Shown in pieces: positions 35,577 to 44,932 of a stretch of 64,000 bases of DNA. Made by a program: the position numbers and the translations under genes. The notes below the pieces were generated by a model. It ran no database searches, was not told the DNA's origin, and saw nothing but the letters and a program-made list of their open reading frames with translations. Origin of the DNA: Brevundimonas sp. UBA6550 (lineage in GTDB: Bacteria > Pseudomonadota > Alphaproteobacteria > Caulobacterales > Caulobacteraceae); NCBI RefSeq assembly GCF_002434505.1, contig NZ_DJKE01000008.1, forward strand, positions 1-64,000. The letters run 5' to 3'. Positions within the stretch are counted from its first letter, which is position 1. Each line of letters begins with the position of its first letter.

Positions 35577-36031
35577 GGATGGTCTCTCTCTGGCGCGCGC
35601 AGGCCGACCGTCCCGGATCACGGAACAGGGTCATGGCGGCTCGCCGAATGAAGGTGAGGGCCGGCGCGCGCGACATCCCCTCGCCGAGAACGGCGAAGCG
35701 GGCTTGATCAAGCCGTTGGGGTGCGCAGGCGTTAAGGCCCATGGAAGTCGTCGGTCCTGAACCGGGCGCGCCAATCCCTTGGGAAGGCCGCGTCCCTGGT
35801 CCGCTCTTCGAATCCTCGGCGATGCCGGGAGATTCTAGGATTGGTGAAAGTCATCGCCGCGAGGAGGGCGCGCCAGGCTTCGCAGGGGGCGAAATCGGCG
35901 CGATCGGTTCGCGAGCGGTCACAGCATAGTCACGCAACTCGCGAATTAAAAGGCGTTGGCCTTAACCCCCTGAATACGAGCGTCTGGCATCCTGGGCGCA
36001 GAGTAGGCTTTCAGTAGGTTCGTCGGCGCAA
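35577..36031. other. 455-base gene-free region between rne and the amidase
   Basis: No convincing gene is seen. It must hold the divergent promoters of rne and the amidase and probably a long rne leader. Two adjacent hairpins are visible: TCGCCG-AGAA-CGGCGA (35681-35696) and the palindrome GGCTTGATCAAGCC (35701-35714). In E. coli the rne leader is autoregulatory; whether this one is so is unknown. Confidence 0.5.
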
Positions 36032-37264
36032 ATGAGCGGTCGCGTTTTGACAGGTCTGATGCGCTGGGGCGCGAAGGAATGGGCGATGACCGCCCTGGCC
36101 TTCGTGGTCATCTGCGCCGTGGGACTGTTCGGCACGCGCGGCTTCGCCTGGGGCGCGCAGGGCGATGTGCTCAGCGTGCGCTTCGGCGCGGACGGCGACC
36201 GGACCCGCGTGGTCATCGATCTGGAAAAGGCGGCGCAGGGCCGGGTGGTGGACGCGGGCGGGCAGGGGCGCGTCACCCTGGCGCTGAACGGCGTGGCGCC
36301 GGGCCGGGGCCTGAACGGGGACGGATCGGGCCTGGTGCGATCCTACGCCGTGTCGGCTTCGGGCGGATCGTCGCGCATCCAGCTGGAACTGGCGCGCGGC
36401 AGCGAGATCGAGCGGCGCTTTCTGCTGCCGCCCGGCGACGGGGTCAGCCACTATCGCTACGTCATCGACCTGAAGGCGGTGGGCGGCGCCGTCGCGGCCG
36501 CCCGCGCGCCCTCGCCATCGACCCCGCCGCCCCAGCCGCGCCGGTCGGGAAAGCCGCTGATCGTCATCGACGCGGGCCATGGCGGCAACGATCCCGGCGC
36601 GAGCGGGGCCGGCGCGCGCGAAAAGACCGTCACCCTGGCCGCCGCCCTGGCGCTGAAAAGCGAGCTGGAGCGGACCGGGCGGTATCGCGTGCGGCTGACG
36701 CGCGAGGACGACCGCTATGTCGATCTGTATCGTCGCGTGGCCATCGCGCGCCAGGCGGACGCGGACCTGTTCATCTCTTTGCACGCCGACGCCGGCGCCG
36801 ATCCCGCCCTGCGCGGGGCCAGCGTCTATACCCTGTCCGAACAGGGGGCGGGTCGGGCGGTGCGAGAGTTCACGCGCGGCGACAACTGGCACCGCGAGCT
36901 GCATCTGCCGGGGCGCGATCCGTCGGTGGACCGCATCCTGCTGGACATGACCCAACGCGCGACGCAGAACCGATCGGCCCAGTTCGCGCGGGTTCTGCTG
37001 ACCCATCTGGAAGGCTCCGAGACGCCGCTGCTGCGCCGCAGCCACCGCGACGCCGGCCTGGCCGTGCTGCTGGCGCCCGACGTGCCGGCGGTGCTGCTGG
37101 AGATGGGCTTCATCACCAATCCCGAGGACGAGCGGATGCTGACCGACGAGCGCGCCCGCCGTCGATTGATGAAGACGGTCGCGGATGGCATCGACCGTTA
37201 TTTCCGCGAGCCGGCCGCGCCGATGATGACCGCTTCGAACGGTCTGGCCGCCGGGCAACCCTGA
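36032..37264 (+). CDS. N-acetylmuramoyl-L-alanine amidase (AmiC type)
   Basis: The 410-residue protein has a hydrophobic N-terminal signal (about 18-38), an AMIN domain (about 45-150) that localises it to the septum in related proteins, a Pro-rich linker and an Amidase_3 catalytic domain. The zinc ligands are His183 (DAGHGG), Glu197 (EKTV) and His251 (SLHAD), with catalytic Glu357 in LEMGFITN. It cleaves septal peptidoglycan during daughter-cell separation. Start chosen at the first ATG before the signal. Confidence 0.92.
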   Translation: MSGRVLTGLMRWGAKEWAMTALAFVVICAVGLFGTRGFAWGAQGDVLSVRFGADGDRTRVVIDLEKAAQGRVVDAGGQGRVTLALNGVAPGRGLNGDGSGLVRSYAVSASGGSSRIQLELARGSEIERRFLLPPGDGVSHYRYVIDLKAVGGAVAAARAPSPSTPPPQPRRSGKPLIVIDAGHGGNDPGASGAGAREKTVTLAAALALKSELERTGRYRVRLTREDDRYVDLYRRVAIARQADADLFISLHADAGADPALRGASVYTLSEQGAGRAVREFTRGDNWHRELHLPGRDPSVDRILLDMTQRATQNRSAQFARVLLTHLEGSETPLLRRSHRDAGLAVLLAPDVPAVLLEMGFITNPEDERMLTDERARRRLMKTVADGIDRYFREPAAPMMTASNGLAAGQP

Positions 37265-37303
37265 TCCTCGCAACCAACCGGCGTCCGGCCGGTTGTGAGG
37301 CCC

Positions 37304-37981
37304 ATGAAGAAAGCCATCGTCACGGGCGGATCCGGCCTGATCGGATCGGGATTATGCCAGGCCCTGTCGGATCAAGGATGGGACGTCGCCTCGTTCGACC
37401 TGAAACCGGGCGAGGGCGCGGCGCGCCACGTCGACTGCGATCTGGGCGACGAGGCCTCGGTCGCGCGGGCCTTCGAGACGCTGGGCTGGTCCGAGCTTGA
37501 TCTGCTGGTCAACAACGGCGGGGTCGCCGATCCCGTCAATGGGCCGCTGGCCGATCTGTCGCTAGCCGACTGGCGAAAAGTGGTCGACAGCCACCTGACC
37601 GGCGCCTTTCTGATGTGCCGATCCGCCATCCCCTTGCTCAGGGACGGCGGCTCCATCGTCAACATGGTTTCCACCCGCGCCTTCATGTCCGAACCCGAGA
37701 CCGAAGCCTATGCGGCGTCGAAAGGCGCTCTCGTCGCCCTGACCCATGCGCTGGCGATCAGCCTGGGGCCCAGGATCCGGGTGAACGCCATCGCGCCGGG
37801 CTGGATTTCCGATGGCGAAGGCCTGCGGCCGGTCGATCACGATCAGCACCCGGTCGGCCGCGTCGGCCGCCCCGCCGACGTCGCCCAGGCCGTCTTGTAT
37901 CTGGCCGAGGCCGACTTCGTGACGGGGCAGGTGCTGACGGTGGACGGCGGAATGAGCCGCAAGATGATCTACGCGGAGTGA
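37304..37981 (+). CDS. Short-chain dehydrogenase/reductase
   Basis: The 225-residue enzyme has the nucleotide-binding motif TGGSGLIGSG (9-18), the NNGG motif, and catalytic Ser and Tyr-x3-Lys in STRAF...YAASK. A DL pair near DCDLGDE suggests NAD(H) or NADP(H) use, which cannot be settled here. The end has VLTVDGGMS, as in typical members. Substrate unknown. GTGAGG lies just before the ATG, and an earlier ATG 9 bases upstream is less well placed. Confidence 0.85.
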   Translation: MKKAIVTGGSGLIGSGLCQALSDQGWDVASFDLKPGEGAARHVDCDLGDEASVARAFETLGWSELDLLVNNGGVADPVNGPLADLSLADWRKVVDSHLTGAFLMCRSAIPLLRDGGSIVNMVSTRAFMSEPETEAYAASKGALVALTHALAISLGPRIRVNAIAPGWISDGEGLRPVDHDQHPVGRVGRPADVAQAVLYLAEADFVTGQVLTVDGGMSRKMIYAE

Positions 37982-38053
37982 CACCGCGACCGCTTGCCGT
38001 TGTCGCCTCGATTGTGCCAGTGATGGCCACAGGTTGGGGCAAAGGGGATGGCC

Positions 38054-38617
38054 ATGATCCAGATTTTCGCCGCGATTGCGCTTCTGTCTGTGCCGGACGC
38101 GCCGTCGGCGACGGGAGCCTGTGCTTGGTCGCGCCTGCCGGAGGCGGAGCAGCAGGCGGTGATGACCGCCTATGACCGCGGCATGTCGCAAGGGATGCGC
38201 GCCCTGTCGCAACGCGGCGCCGACCTTCTGGCGATCTCACAGGACTGTACGGGCCGATCTGATTTGCCGCCGCGCTGGATACATGCCGCGATTGCGTCCC
38301 ATGTGATCCAACTGGGAGCTTCGGCGCGGGTCGAACGCGAAAAGGGTTTGAGCAGGGCGCGCCTGGATCGGGCTTGGGATGAGGCCAGCGAGGCCGCCCG
38401 GAGTTGCGTCTTCAATAACGCCGCCAAACCGTTCGGCATCGAAGGACCGGCCTGCCCTGATCAACGCGCGGGGACGACCTTTCTGGCGTCTCTCGGCCTA
38501 TCGACGGTGAACCGGGCGGATCGCGTCGCGGCGGAACAGGCGCTGATCTATATGAACGCCAAGGCCCAGCAAATGATCGCGGATCAACTGATCTCCAAGG
38601 CGCCGGTCAGGCCCTAA
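38054..38617 (+). CDS. Hypothetical secreted protein
   Basis: The protein of about 187 residues starts MIQIFAAIALLSVPDAP, a short signal peptide, and the mature part is mostly helical with four cysteines (ACAW, DCTG, SCVFN, ACPDQ) that could form two disulfides. AAAGGGG lies 6 bases before the ATG at 38054. No family recognised. Its stop overlaps the convergent J-domain gene by 4 bases. Confidence 0.6.
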   Translation: MIQIFAAIALLSVPDAPSATGACAWSRLPEAEQQAVMTAYDRGMSQGMRALSQRGADLLAISQDCTGRSDLPPRWIHAAIASHVIQLGASARVEREKGLSRARLDRAWDEASEAARSCVFNNAAKPFGIEGPACPDQRAGTTFLASLGLSTVNRADRVAAEQALIYMNAKAQQMIADQLISKAPVRP

Positions 38618-39282
38618 GCCAGGCCGGCCTTCTTCAGCGTCTTCCAGGCCTTGATGACGCGCTGCAGCTTGGCCTCGGCGCCGCGGTCGCCGCCGTTGGT
38701 GTCCGGGTGGAAGCGTTTCAGCATCTCGTGATAGCTGGCCTTCACCTTGGCCTTGTCGGCGCCGGGGTCCAGGCCCAGGTCGGCGAGAGCCGCGCGTTCC
38801 AACTTGCCCACGCGGCGATCCTCGGTCGGGGACTGCGGCGCCTGATCGCCCTTGCGGCCGAACAGGCCGAAGCTGTCGCGCCACGAGCCGGCGCCGGTGG
38901 TGTTGGACGTGCCCATCTTGGAGGCGAAGGCGGCGGCCTCGCGCGTGAACTTGCCGGCCTTCATCTCCCAGGTCGGGCGGCCGCCGGTCATGGCTTCGTT
39001 CTCCTGGGCGGCGCGGACCTCGCCCTCGCTCATGCCGGCGTAGAAGTTCCAGCCCTTGTTGTATTCGCCGGCGTGGGGCTGACAGAATTCGTAGAAGTCG
39101 TTCAGCCGGTCGCGCGACTTGGGGGCCTTGGCGGTCGCGGCCTTGCGGCAGTCGGGCCATTGGCACGGCTTTTCGCCGGGCTTGAGGTGAAGGACGTCGG
39201 CCTTGGCCGCCTCTTCCTCGGGCTTCGGCGGCTTCACGCGGATGTCGGTGAAGCGCGGCTTGTATTGAAAGGAGGCGGACAT
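38614..39282 (-). CDS. J-domain protein with N-terminal Cys-rich domain
   Basis: The 222-residue protein has a C-terminal J domain (about 158-220) with the HPD motif in RFHPDTNGGD, so it should stimulate a DnaK-type chaperone. The N-terminal part carries a possible zinc-binding set, PCQWPDCRK...FCQPH. It starts at 39282 behind GGAGG-like TCAAAGGAGG-type context on the minus strand's far side being absent, so start choice rests on the family-like N-terminus MSASFQYKPRF. It is divergent from the BolA-like gene. Confidence 0.82.
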   Translation of the reverse strand: MSASFQYKPRFTDIRVKPPKPEEEAAKADVLHLKPGEKPCQWPDCRKAATAKAPKSRDRLNDFYEFCQPHAGEYNKGWNFYAGMSEGEVRAAQENEAMTGGRPTWEMKAGKFTREAAAFASKMGTSNTTGAGSWRDSFGLFGRKGDQAPQSPTEDRRVGKLERAALADLGLDPGADKAKVKASYHEMLKRFHPDTNGGDRGAEAKLQRVIKAWKTLKKAGLA

Positions 39283-39327
39283 CAGCCGAAGTGTAGGGCC
39301 GAATTGGACGGCATCAAGGAATCGATC

Positions 39328-39651
39328 ATGTCGGAAGGCCCGGTCGCGGCAATTATTCGTGCAAAACTGACGGAGGGCCTGGCCCCCCGGCGGCTGGAGA
39401 TCGAGGATGACAGCTGGCGGCACGCCGGCCATCACCACGAGGGCGGGATGGACGCCAAGCCTGGCGGAGAGAGCCATTTCAATCTGGTGATCGTGTCCGA
39501 GACTTTCCAGGGGCAGTCGCGCGTGGCGCGCCAGCGCGCGGTCAATGCGCTGCTGAAGACCGAACTGGCCGGGCCGGTCCACGCCCTGTCGATCAAGGCC
39601 CTGACGCCGGACGAGGCTGGGGAAGAAAAAACAACGTTCACATCGTCTTAG
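39328..39651 (+). CDS. BolA family protein
   Basis: The 107-residue protein has the BolA core: DDSWRHAGHH, ESHFNLVIVSETFQGQSRVARQRAVNALL. BolA proteins partner with monothiol glutaredoxins in iron-sulfur and iron homeostasis. AAGGA lies 7 bases before the ATG. It is divergent from the J-domain gene, 45 bases apart. Confidence 0.9.
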   Translation: MSEGPVAAIIRAKLTEGLAPRRLEIEDDSWRHAGHHHEGGMDAKPGGESHFNLVIVSETFQGQSRVARQRAVNALLKTELAGPVHALSIKALTPDEAGEEKTTFTSS

Positions 39652-39701
39652 AACCTTCGTCTTAGCGTCACGCGACCAAACAGAAGGTGGGGCTCTGGGC
39701 T

Positions 39702-41522
39702 ATGGTGGAATCGGACGGCGTAGCGAAGGCTTTGCCAGGCGATCAGCGCGCCGGGGATGCGTCCCAGGCGCTAACGGCCATCCTGCAGACGCAGTACCTG
39801 CGCTATATGATCATCGCCTCCTGGGCCGTGGGGCTGCTGGGGACGGTGGGCTGGCTGCCGGCCGCCCTCTGGTTCGGTGTGACGCTGGCCGCGGGATCGC
39901 TGCGCGGCCTGGTGGAGAAACGACTGAGCCATCGTGTGGAAGCCGGCTGGGGCATGGTGTTCCCGATCGTGGCGACCGCGACCACCGGCGCCTGGGCGAC
40001 CGCGCCCCTGCTGGCGTGGTTCTCGTCGGCGGAATTCGGCCGTCCCCTGGCCTTGGCGCTGATCATTTCCGGCTATGTGCTGGTCTTTGCGCAGTTGCGC
40101 AGTTCGCCGCGTCAGGCCCTCATCATCTCCTCGCCCTACGGTGCGGCGGCGGCGGTCATTCTCGGCAGCCTTTGGGGCGGCGACGAGTTCTGGTCCATGC
40201 TGGCGGTGGTGCCGTTCACGGCCGCCGGCCTGTTTGTCCTGGTCACCATGACCCTGTTGCGCGAAGAGCGGATACGGGTGTTCCAATCCCATCAGGCGCA
40301 TCTGATCGAAGAGTTGGAAGCCGCGCGCGACAAGGCCAACGCCGCCAATGACGCCAAGTCCAACTTCCTCGGCGTGATCTCCCACGAACTGCGCACGCCG
40401 ATGAACGGGGTGCTGGGCGCCGCCCAACTGCTGGGCGCCACGCGGCTGGAGACGACGCAGCGGGAGTATCTGTCGATCATCCGCAACTCGGGCGACAATC
40501 TGCTGTCGCTGCTGAACGACATCCTCGACATGACCAAGATCGAGGCGGGCAAGATGAACTTCGAGGTCGTCGATATCTCGATCGACAGCCTGCACAAGCG
40601 CATCACCGGCCCGTTCGAGGCCCAGGCCGAGGCCAAGGGGCTGGAGTTCGTCTCCACCTTCGAAGGCGAGATGCCGACCGTGGTGCGCGGCGACCCCTTG
40701 CGGGTCTGCCAGGTGGTGCAGAACCTGTTGTCCAACGCCGTCAAATTCACCGAGGCCGGCCGCATCCTCTACACCGTGCGGGCGCAGCGGATTTCGGATC
40801 AGCGCGTGCGGTTCCAGTTCGTCGTTCAGGACAGCGGGGCGGGGATCGCCTCGGCCGATCTGGAGCGGCTGTTCCTCCCGTTCACCCAGGTCGACAGCTC
40901 GTCCACGCGCCGGTTCGGCGGCACGGGCCTGGGCCTGACCATCGCGCGGCGCATGGCCAACATCATGGGCGGGGACATCACCGTCACCTCCAAACTGGCC
41001 GAGGGATCGCGCTTCACCCTGGAGATCGAGGCCGAGGTGGTGGAATGGGCCAAGCCGGTGCTGGCCGAAGAGGTCCATGCCGAGATCGAGGGCGGGGAAT
41101 CGCTGCGGGTGCTGGTGGTCGAGGACCATCCGGTCAATCGCATGATCCTGGAGGCGTGGATGAGCTCGGCCAGCCATGTCACCGCCACGGCCGAAAACGG
41201 TCAGATCGCCATCGACAGCGCCGCCAGCCAGCCGTTCGACCTGATCATCATGGACGTCAACATGCCGGTGATGGATGGATTGAGCGCGACGCGCCTGATC
41301 CGTGAAGGCGGCGGTCTGAACGCCGACACGCCCATTGTCGTGCTGTCCGCCTCGGCGCGGTCGGAGGATCATGAGGCGGGCCTGAACGCCGGGGCGGACG
41401 CCTATCTGAACAAACCCATCGACTTCAGCGCCCTGGCCCTGCTGATGGGCCGGGTAAGCGGGGGACGCGAGGCTGTCGCGCAGACGTTCAAGCCGCCGTC
41501 CGAGACCTCGGCCGCCGCCTGA
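39702..41522 (+). CDS. Hybrid sensor histidine kinase
   Basis: The 606-residue protein has about six membrane segments (37-185), a coiled linker, a HisKA domain with His228 in ISHELRTP, an ATPase domain (NLLSNAVKFT, DSGAGI, FGGTGLGLTI) and a C-terminal receiver domain with phospho-acceptor Asp518 (IIMDVNMPVMDG). It senses an unknown signal at the inner membrane and passes phosphate through its own receiver. The ATG at 39702 is preferred over an upstream GTG at 39687 because AAGGTGGGG lies 9 bases ahead. Confidence 0.9.
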   Translation: MVESDGVAKALPGDQRAGDASQALTAILQTQYLRYMIIASWAVGLLGTVGWLPAALWFGVTLAAGSLRGLVEKRLSHRVEAGWGMVFPIVATATTGAWATAPLLAWFSSAEFGRPLALALIISGYVLVFAQLRSSPRQALIISSPYGAAAAVILGSLWGGDEFWSMLAVVPFTAAGLFVLVTMTLLREERIRVFQSHQAHLIEELEAARDKANAANDAKSNFLGVISHELRTPMNGVLGAAQLLGATRLETTQREYLSIIRNSGDNLLSLLNDILDMTKIEAGKMNFEVVDISIDSLHKRITGPFEAQAEAKGLEFVSTFEGEMPTVVRGDPLRVCQVVQNLLSNAVKFTEAGRILYTVRAQRISDQRVRFQFVVQDSGAGIASADLERLFLPFTQVDSSSTRRFGGTGLGLTIARRMANIMGGDITVTSKLAEGSRFTLEIEAEVVEWAKPVLAEEVHAEIEGGESLRVLVVEDHPVNRMILEAWMSSASHVTATAENGQIAIDSAASQPFDLIIMDVNMPVMDGLSATRLIREGGGLNADTPIVVLSASARSEDHEAGLNAGADAYLNKPIDFSALALLMGRVSGGREAVAQTFKPPSETSAAA

Positions 41523-41657
41523 CGCGCGAAGGAATGCGGCCGGGACTTGGCCGCGCGATGAACCTCGACCGAACGGCGCGGTTCAGACTGACCTCAGGCC
41601 GGAGCCTCCATAAGGGCGAGACGTCGAATCGTTTCGGCCGCAGATGGAGACACGACC

Positions 41658-42155
41658 ATGAGAAAGACCCTCACCGCCGCGATCGCTGCAGTCATGGCCG
41701 CCGGCGCACTGGGTGCCGCAGGCGCGGCCTCGGCCCAGCCCATGCCGCCGCACGGGCCGCATGGCCCCGCCGCGCGCCACGGTCCCGGCCCGGATCACCG
41801 CGACTTCCGTCGCGAGCAGCGCCACGAGCGCCGCGACTTCCGCCATGAGCAACGCCGCGAACGCCACGCCTATCGCGAGGAGCAGCGCGCCTATGCCCGC
41901 TGGCAGCAGGCGCAGCGCCGCTATCACGCCCCGCGCTATGTGCCGCCGCGCGGCTACGAGGTCCGGTCGTGGCGATACGGCCAGCGGATGCCGTCCTACT
42001 ACCGCACCAACGACTATGTGGTGCGCGACTACGGCCGCTACGGTCTGCGTGCGCCGCCCCACGGCTATCAATATGTCCGCAGCGGCAACGACGTCGTGCT
42101 GGCAGCCGTGGCGGGCGGTTTGATCACCGCCGTGATCGCGGGCCTGTTCAACTAA
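41658..42155 (+). CDS. RcnB-like secreted basic protein
   Basis: The 165-residue protein has a signal peptide (1-27, ASAQP), an Arg/His/Glu-rich repeat region (RREQRHERRDFRHEQRRERH), then YHAPRYVPPRGYEVR and a C-terminal DYGRYGLRAPPHGYQYVRSGNDVVLAAVAGG. This end is characteristic of the RcnB family, linked to nickel/cobalt homeostasis in E. coli. Metal binding by its histidines is inferred. A strong terminator follows. Confidence 0.82.
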   Translation: MRKTLTAAIAAVMAAGALGAAGAASAQPMPPHGPHGPAARHGPGPDHRDFRREQRHERRDFRHEQRRERHAYREEQRAYARWQQAQRRYHAPRYVPPRGYEVRSWRYGQRMPSYYRTNDYVVRDYGRYGLRAPPHGYQYVRSGNDVVLAAVAGGLITAVIAGLFN

Positions 42156-42175
42156 GCGACCGCATCGGCGAGAAG

Positions 42176-42206
42176 CGCCCCGGAGGGAAACCTCCGGGGC
42201 GTTTTT
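42176..42206 (+). terminator. Terminator after the RcnB-like gene
   Basis: An 11-bp stem (42176-42186 with 42191-42201) closes a GAAA tetraloop and is followed by TTTTT. Confidence 0.85.
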
Positions 42207-42253
42207 CGTTTGGAACCAGCGGCGACGGTTGGCGCGCCTGGACAGGGATGGAA

Positions 42254-43942
42254 ATGCGCGCCTTCGCCGAGCTTCTGGATCGCCTGTCCCTGACGGCGTC
42301 GCGCAACGCCAAACTGGTGCTGGTGCGCGACTATCTGCGGGCGACGCCCGACCCGGATCGGGGCTGGGCGCTGGCGGCCCTGACCGGCGACCTGACCTTC
42401 GACGCCGCCAAGCCGGCCATGATCCGAAAGGCGGTGGAGGGGCGGGTGGACAGCGTGCTGTTCGGCTGGTCCTACGACTATGTGGGCGATCTGGCCGAGA
42501 CGGTCGCCCTGATCTGGCCCGTGACGCCGGACCGCCGCCCGAACCGCGAACCGGAACTGGCCGAGGTGGTCGAGGCCCTGCGCACCGCCAGCCGGGCCGA
42601 GGTGCGGGGTCTGCTGGAAAACTGGCTGGACGCGCTGGAGCCCAAGGGGCGGTGGGCGCTGCTGAAGCTGATGACGGGGGCCTTGCGCGTGGGTCTGTCG
42701 GCGCGGCTGGCCAAGACGGCGGCGGCGATGATGCGTCCCGACGTCGCGCCCGCGCCGCCATCGCCGGACGGCGACGAAGGCGAGACGATGCTGGAGGCCC
42801 TGGACGCCTCGGCCATAGAGGAGGTCTGGCACGCGGTGGAGCCGCCCTATGCCGACCTGTTCGCCTGGCTGGAGGGGCGGGCCGAGCGGCCCAGCCCCGA
42901 TGCGCCCGGTCGGTTCCGGCCCGTCATGCTGGCGGTGGCCATCGACGAGGCGGTGGATCTGCCCAAACTGTCGCCCGCCGATTACGCCGCCGAGTGGAAG
43001 TGGGACGGCATCCGCGTTCAGGCCGTGCTGGAGGGCGAGGTGCGAAAACTCTATTCCCGCACCGGCGACGAGATTTCGGCGGCCTTTCCCGATGTGATGG
43101 ACGCCCTGGCGTTCGAGGGCGCCATAGACGGCGAACTGATCGTCTGGCGCGAGGGGGCGGTGGCGCCGTTCGGCGATCTGCAGCAGCGGCTGAACCGCAA
43201 GACGGTGGACGCCAAGGCGATGCAGTCCTTTCCGGCGGCGGTGGTGGCCTATGATCTGCTGGCCCAGGACGGCGAGGACCTTCGCAGCCTGCCGCTGCGC
43301 CAGCGTCGCGCGCGGCTGGAGACGCTGGTGGCCGACCATGCGGGCGGGCGGCTGCATCTGTCGCCCCTGGTCGACTATGCCGACTGGGAAGAACTGGCGC
43401 GGCTGAGAGCCGATCCGCCGGTGGGAGCGGCGGCCGAGGGGCTGATGCTGAAACGCTGGGACAGCGCCTATCTGGCCGGGCGGCCCAAGGGGCCGTGGTT
43501 CAAGTGGAAGCGCGATCCGCACGTCATCGACGCGGTGCTGATGTACGCCCAGCGCGGGCACGGCAAGCGATCCAGCTTCTATTCCGACTACACCTTCGGC
43601 GTCTGGACCGAGGAGGGGGCGCTGACGCCGGTCGGAAAGGCCTATTTCGGCTTCACCGACGAGGAGTTGAAGCAGTTGGACAAGTTCGTGCGCGACCACA
43701 CGATCGACCGTTTCGGACCCGTGCGGTCGGTGCGGGCGGAACGGGATTTCGGCCTGGTGCTGGAGATCGCCTTCGAGGGGCTGAATCGCTCGACCCGGCA
43801 CAAGTCGGGCGTGGCCATGCGGTTTCCGCGCGTCAGCCGCATCCGCTGGGACAAGCCCGCCCGAGAGGCCGACACCCTGGCCAATGTGATGGACCTGCTG
43901 GACGCCATAGAAAGCGGCGGCGGACGCATCGCCAAGGCTTGA
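42254..43942 (+). CDS. ATP-dependent DNA ligase
   Basis: The 562-residue enzyme starts MRAFAELLDRLSLTASRNAK, typical of the alphaproteobacterial 'cisplatin damage response' ATP-dependent ligase. It has an N-terminal DNA-binding domain, the adenylation motif AEWKWDGIR (Lys249), motif EGLMLKR, and GPWFKWKRDP with an OB domain at the end. It seals nicks, probably in DNA repair. An ATG at 42248 is also possible. In many relatives it sits beside a metallo-beta-lactamase exonuclease and a helicase; none is adjacent here. Confidence 0.9.
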   Translation: MRAFAELLDRLSLTASRNAKLVLVRDYLRATPDPDRGWALAALTGDLTFDAAKPAMIRKAVEGRVDSVLFGWSYDYVGDLAETVALIWPVTPDRRPNREPELAEVVEALRTASRAEVRGLLENWLDALEPKGRWALLKLMTGALRVGLSARLAKTAAAMMRPDVAPAPPSPDGDEGETMLEALDASAIEEVWHAVEPPYADLFAWLEGRAERPSPDAPGRFRPVMLAVAIDEAVDLPKLSPADYAAEWKWDGIRVQAVLEGEVRKLYSRTGDEISAAFPDVMDALAFEGAIDGELIVWREGAVAPFGDLQQRLNRKTVDAKAMQSFPAAVVAYDLLAQDGEDLRSLPLRQRRARLETLVADHAGGRLHLSPLVDYADWEELARLRADPPVGAAAEGLMLKRWDSAYLAGRPKGPWFKWKRDPHVIDAVLMYAQRGHGKRSSFYSDYTFGVWTEEGALTPVGKAYFGFTDEELKQLDKFVRDHTIDRFGPVRSVRAERDFGLVLEIAFEGLNRSTRHKSGVAMRFPRVSRIRWDKPAREADTLANVMDLLDAIESGGGRIAKA

Positions 43943-44008
43943 AAAGCGAAGCCTGAAAATCGCCCTTTCGGGGGTTCCAATCGGCGCGGCAGGCGTTAGA
44001 CCCGGCCT

Positions 44009-44932
44009 ATGTCCAATACCGCAAGCCCCATCGCAGAAGCTGTAGCCGCAGGACGCCAGGCGGTCGCCGTGGACGCCGCCATGGTCGCCAAGTTGACGGA
44101 TATGGCCGGCGATTTCGCGATCAATCTGACCATCGCCATCCTGATTTTCATCGCGACCCTGTTCGCGGCGAAATGGGCGTCCAGCGCGGCGCGCAAGACC
44201 CTGTCGCGGGTGCGGGGGTTCCGGCACGACCCGACGGTCCTCAGCTTCGCCGTGCAGGTGGTGCGGGTGGTGGTCATCATCGTCGGCATGATCGCTGTGC
44301 TGCAGCGGCTGGGCGTGCAGACGACCTCGATCATCGCGGTGCTGGGCGCGGCGTCGCTGGCGGTCGGTCTGGCGTTGCAGGGCACGCTGTCGAACGTGGC
44401 GTCGGGGATCATGCTGCTGGTGCTGCGACCCTATCGCGTGGGCGATGTGGTGGACGTGGGCGGGATGTCGGGCACGGTGCAGCGGCTGGACCTGTTCACG
44501 ACCCAGCTGTCGAACGCCAACAACCACAAGATCGTCATTCCGAACTCCAAGGTCCTGAGCGATTCTTTGACCAATCTGACGGGGCAGCAGACGCGCCGGA
44601 TCGAGATCCATTTCACCGTCGGCTATGGCGACGACCTGAACCAGGCGCGTCAGGTTCTGGCCGATGTCGCGGGCGGCCACGACAAGGTGCTGCATGATCC
44701 CAAGCCGTGGACCGGCGTGACGGGCCTGCTGGACAGTTCGGTTCAGATCACCCTGCACGCCTGGGTCAAGGTCGGCGACTGGTGGCAGACCCAGGCCGAT
44801 CTGATGCAGGGCGGCAAGGAGGCGCTGGACGACGCCGGAATCGAGATTCCGTTCCCGCATCAGGTGGCCGTGCCCTATGGCGACGCCGATCACCATTCCA
44901 TCGACGCGCCGGTTGCGGGCAAGGTCGGCTGA
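44009..44932 (+). CDS. MscS-type mechanosensitive channel
   Basis: The 307-residue inner-membrane protein has three membrane segments (about 40-60, 78-100, 108-130). The pore helix has the Gly/Ala pattern LGAASLAVGLALQGTLSNVASGI, and a cytoplasmic beta domain (RPYRVGDVVDVGG) and PNSKVL follow. It releases solutes on hypo-osmotic shock. Its stop overlaps the start of the aldolase gene (TGATG). Confidence 0.92.
   Translation: MSNTASPIAEAVAAGRQAVAVDAAMVAKLTDMAGDFAINLTIAILIFIATLFAAKWASSAARKTLSRVRGFRHDPTVLSFAVQVVRVVVIIVGMIAVLQRLGVQTTSIIAVLGAASLAVGLALQGTLSNVASGIMLLVLRPYRVGDVVDVGGMSGTVQRLDLFTTQLSNANNHKIVIPNSKVLSDSLTNLTGQQTRRIEIHFTVGYGDDLNQARQVLADVAGGHDKVLHDPKPWTGVTGLLDSSVQITLHAWVKVGDWWQTQADLMQGGKEALDDAGIEIPFPHQVAVPYGDADHHSIDAPVAGKVG

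Noticed and set aside
35741..35929. A 62-codon forward frame upstream of the amidase
   Set aside because: No ribosome-binding site, low-complexity composition and no resemblance to any family.
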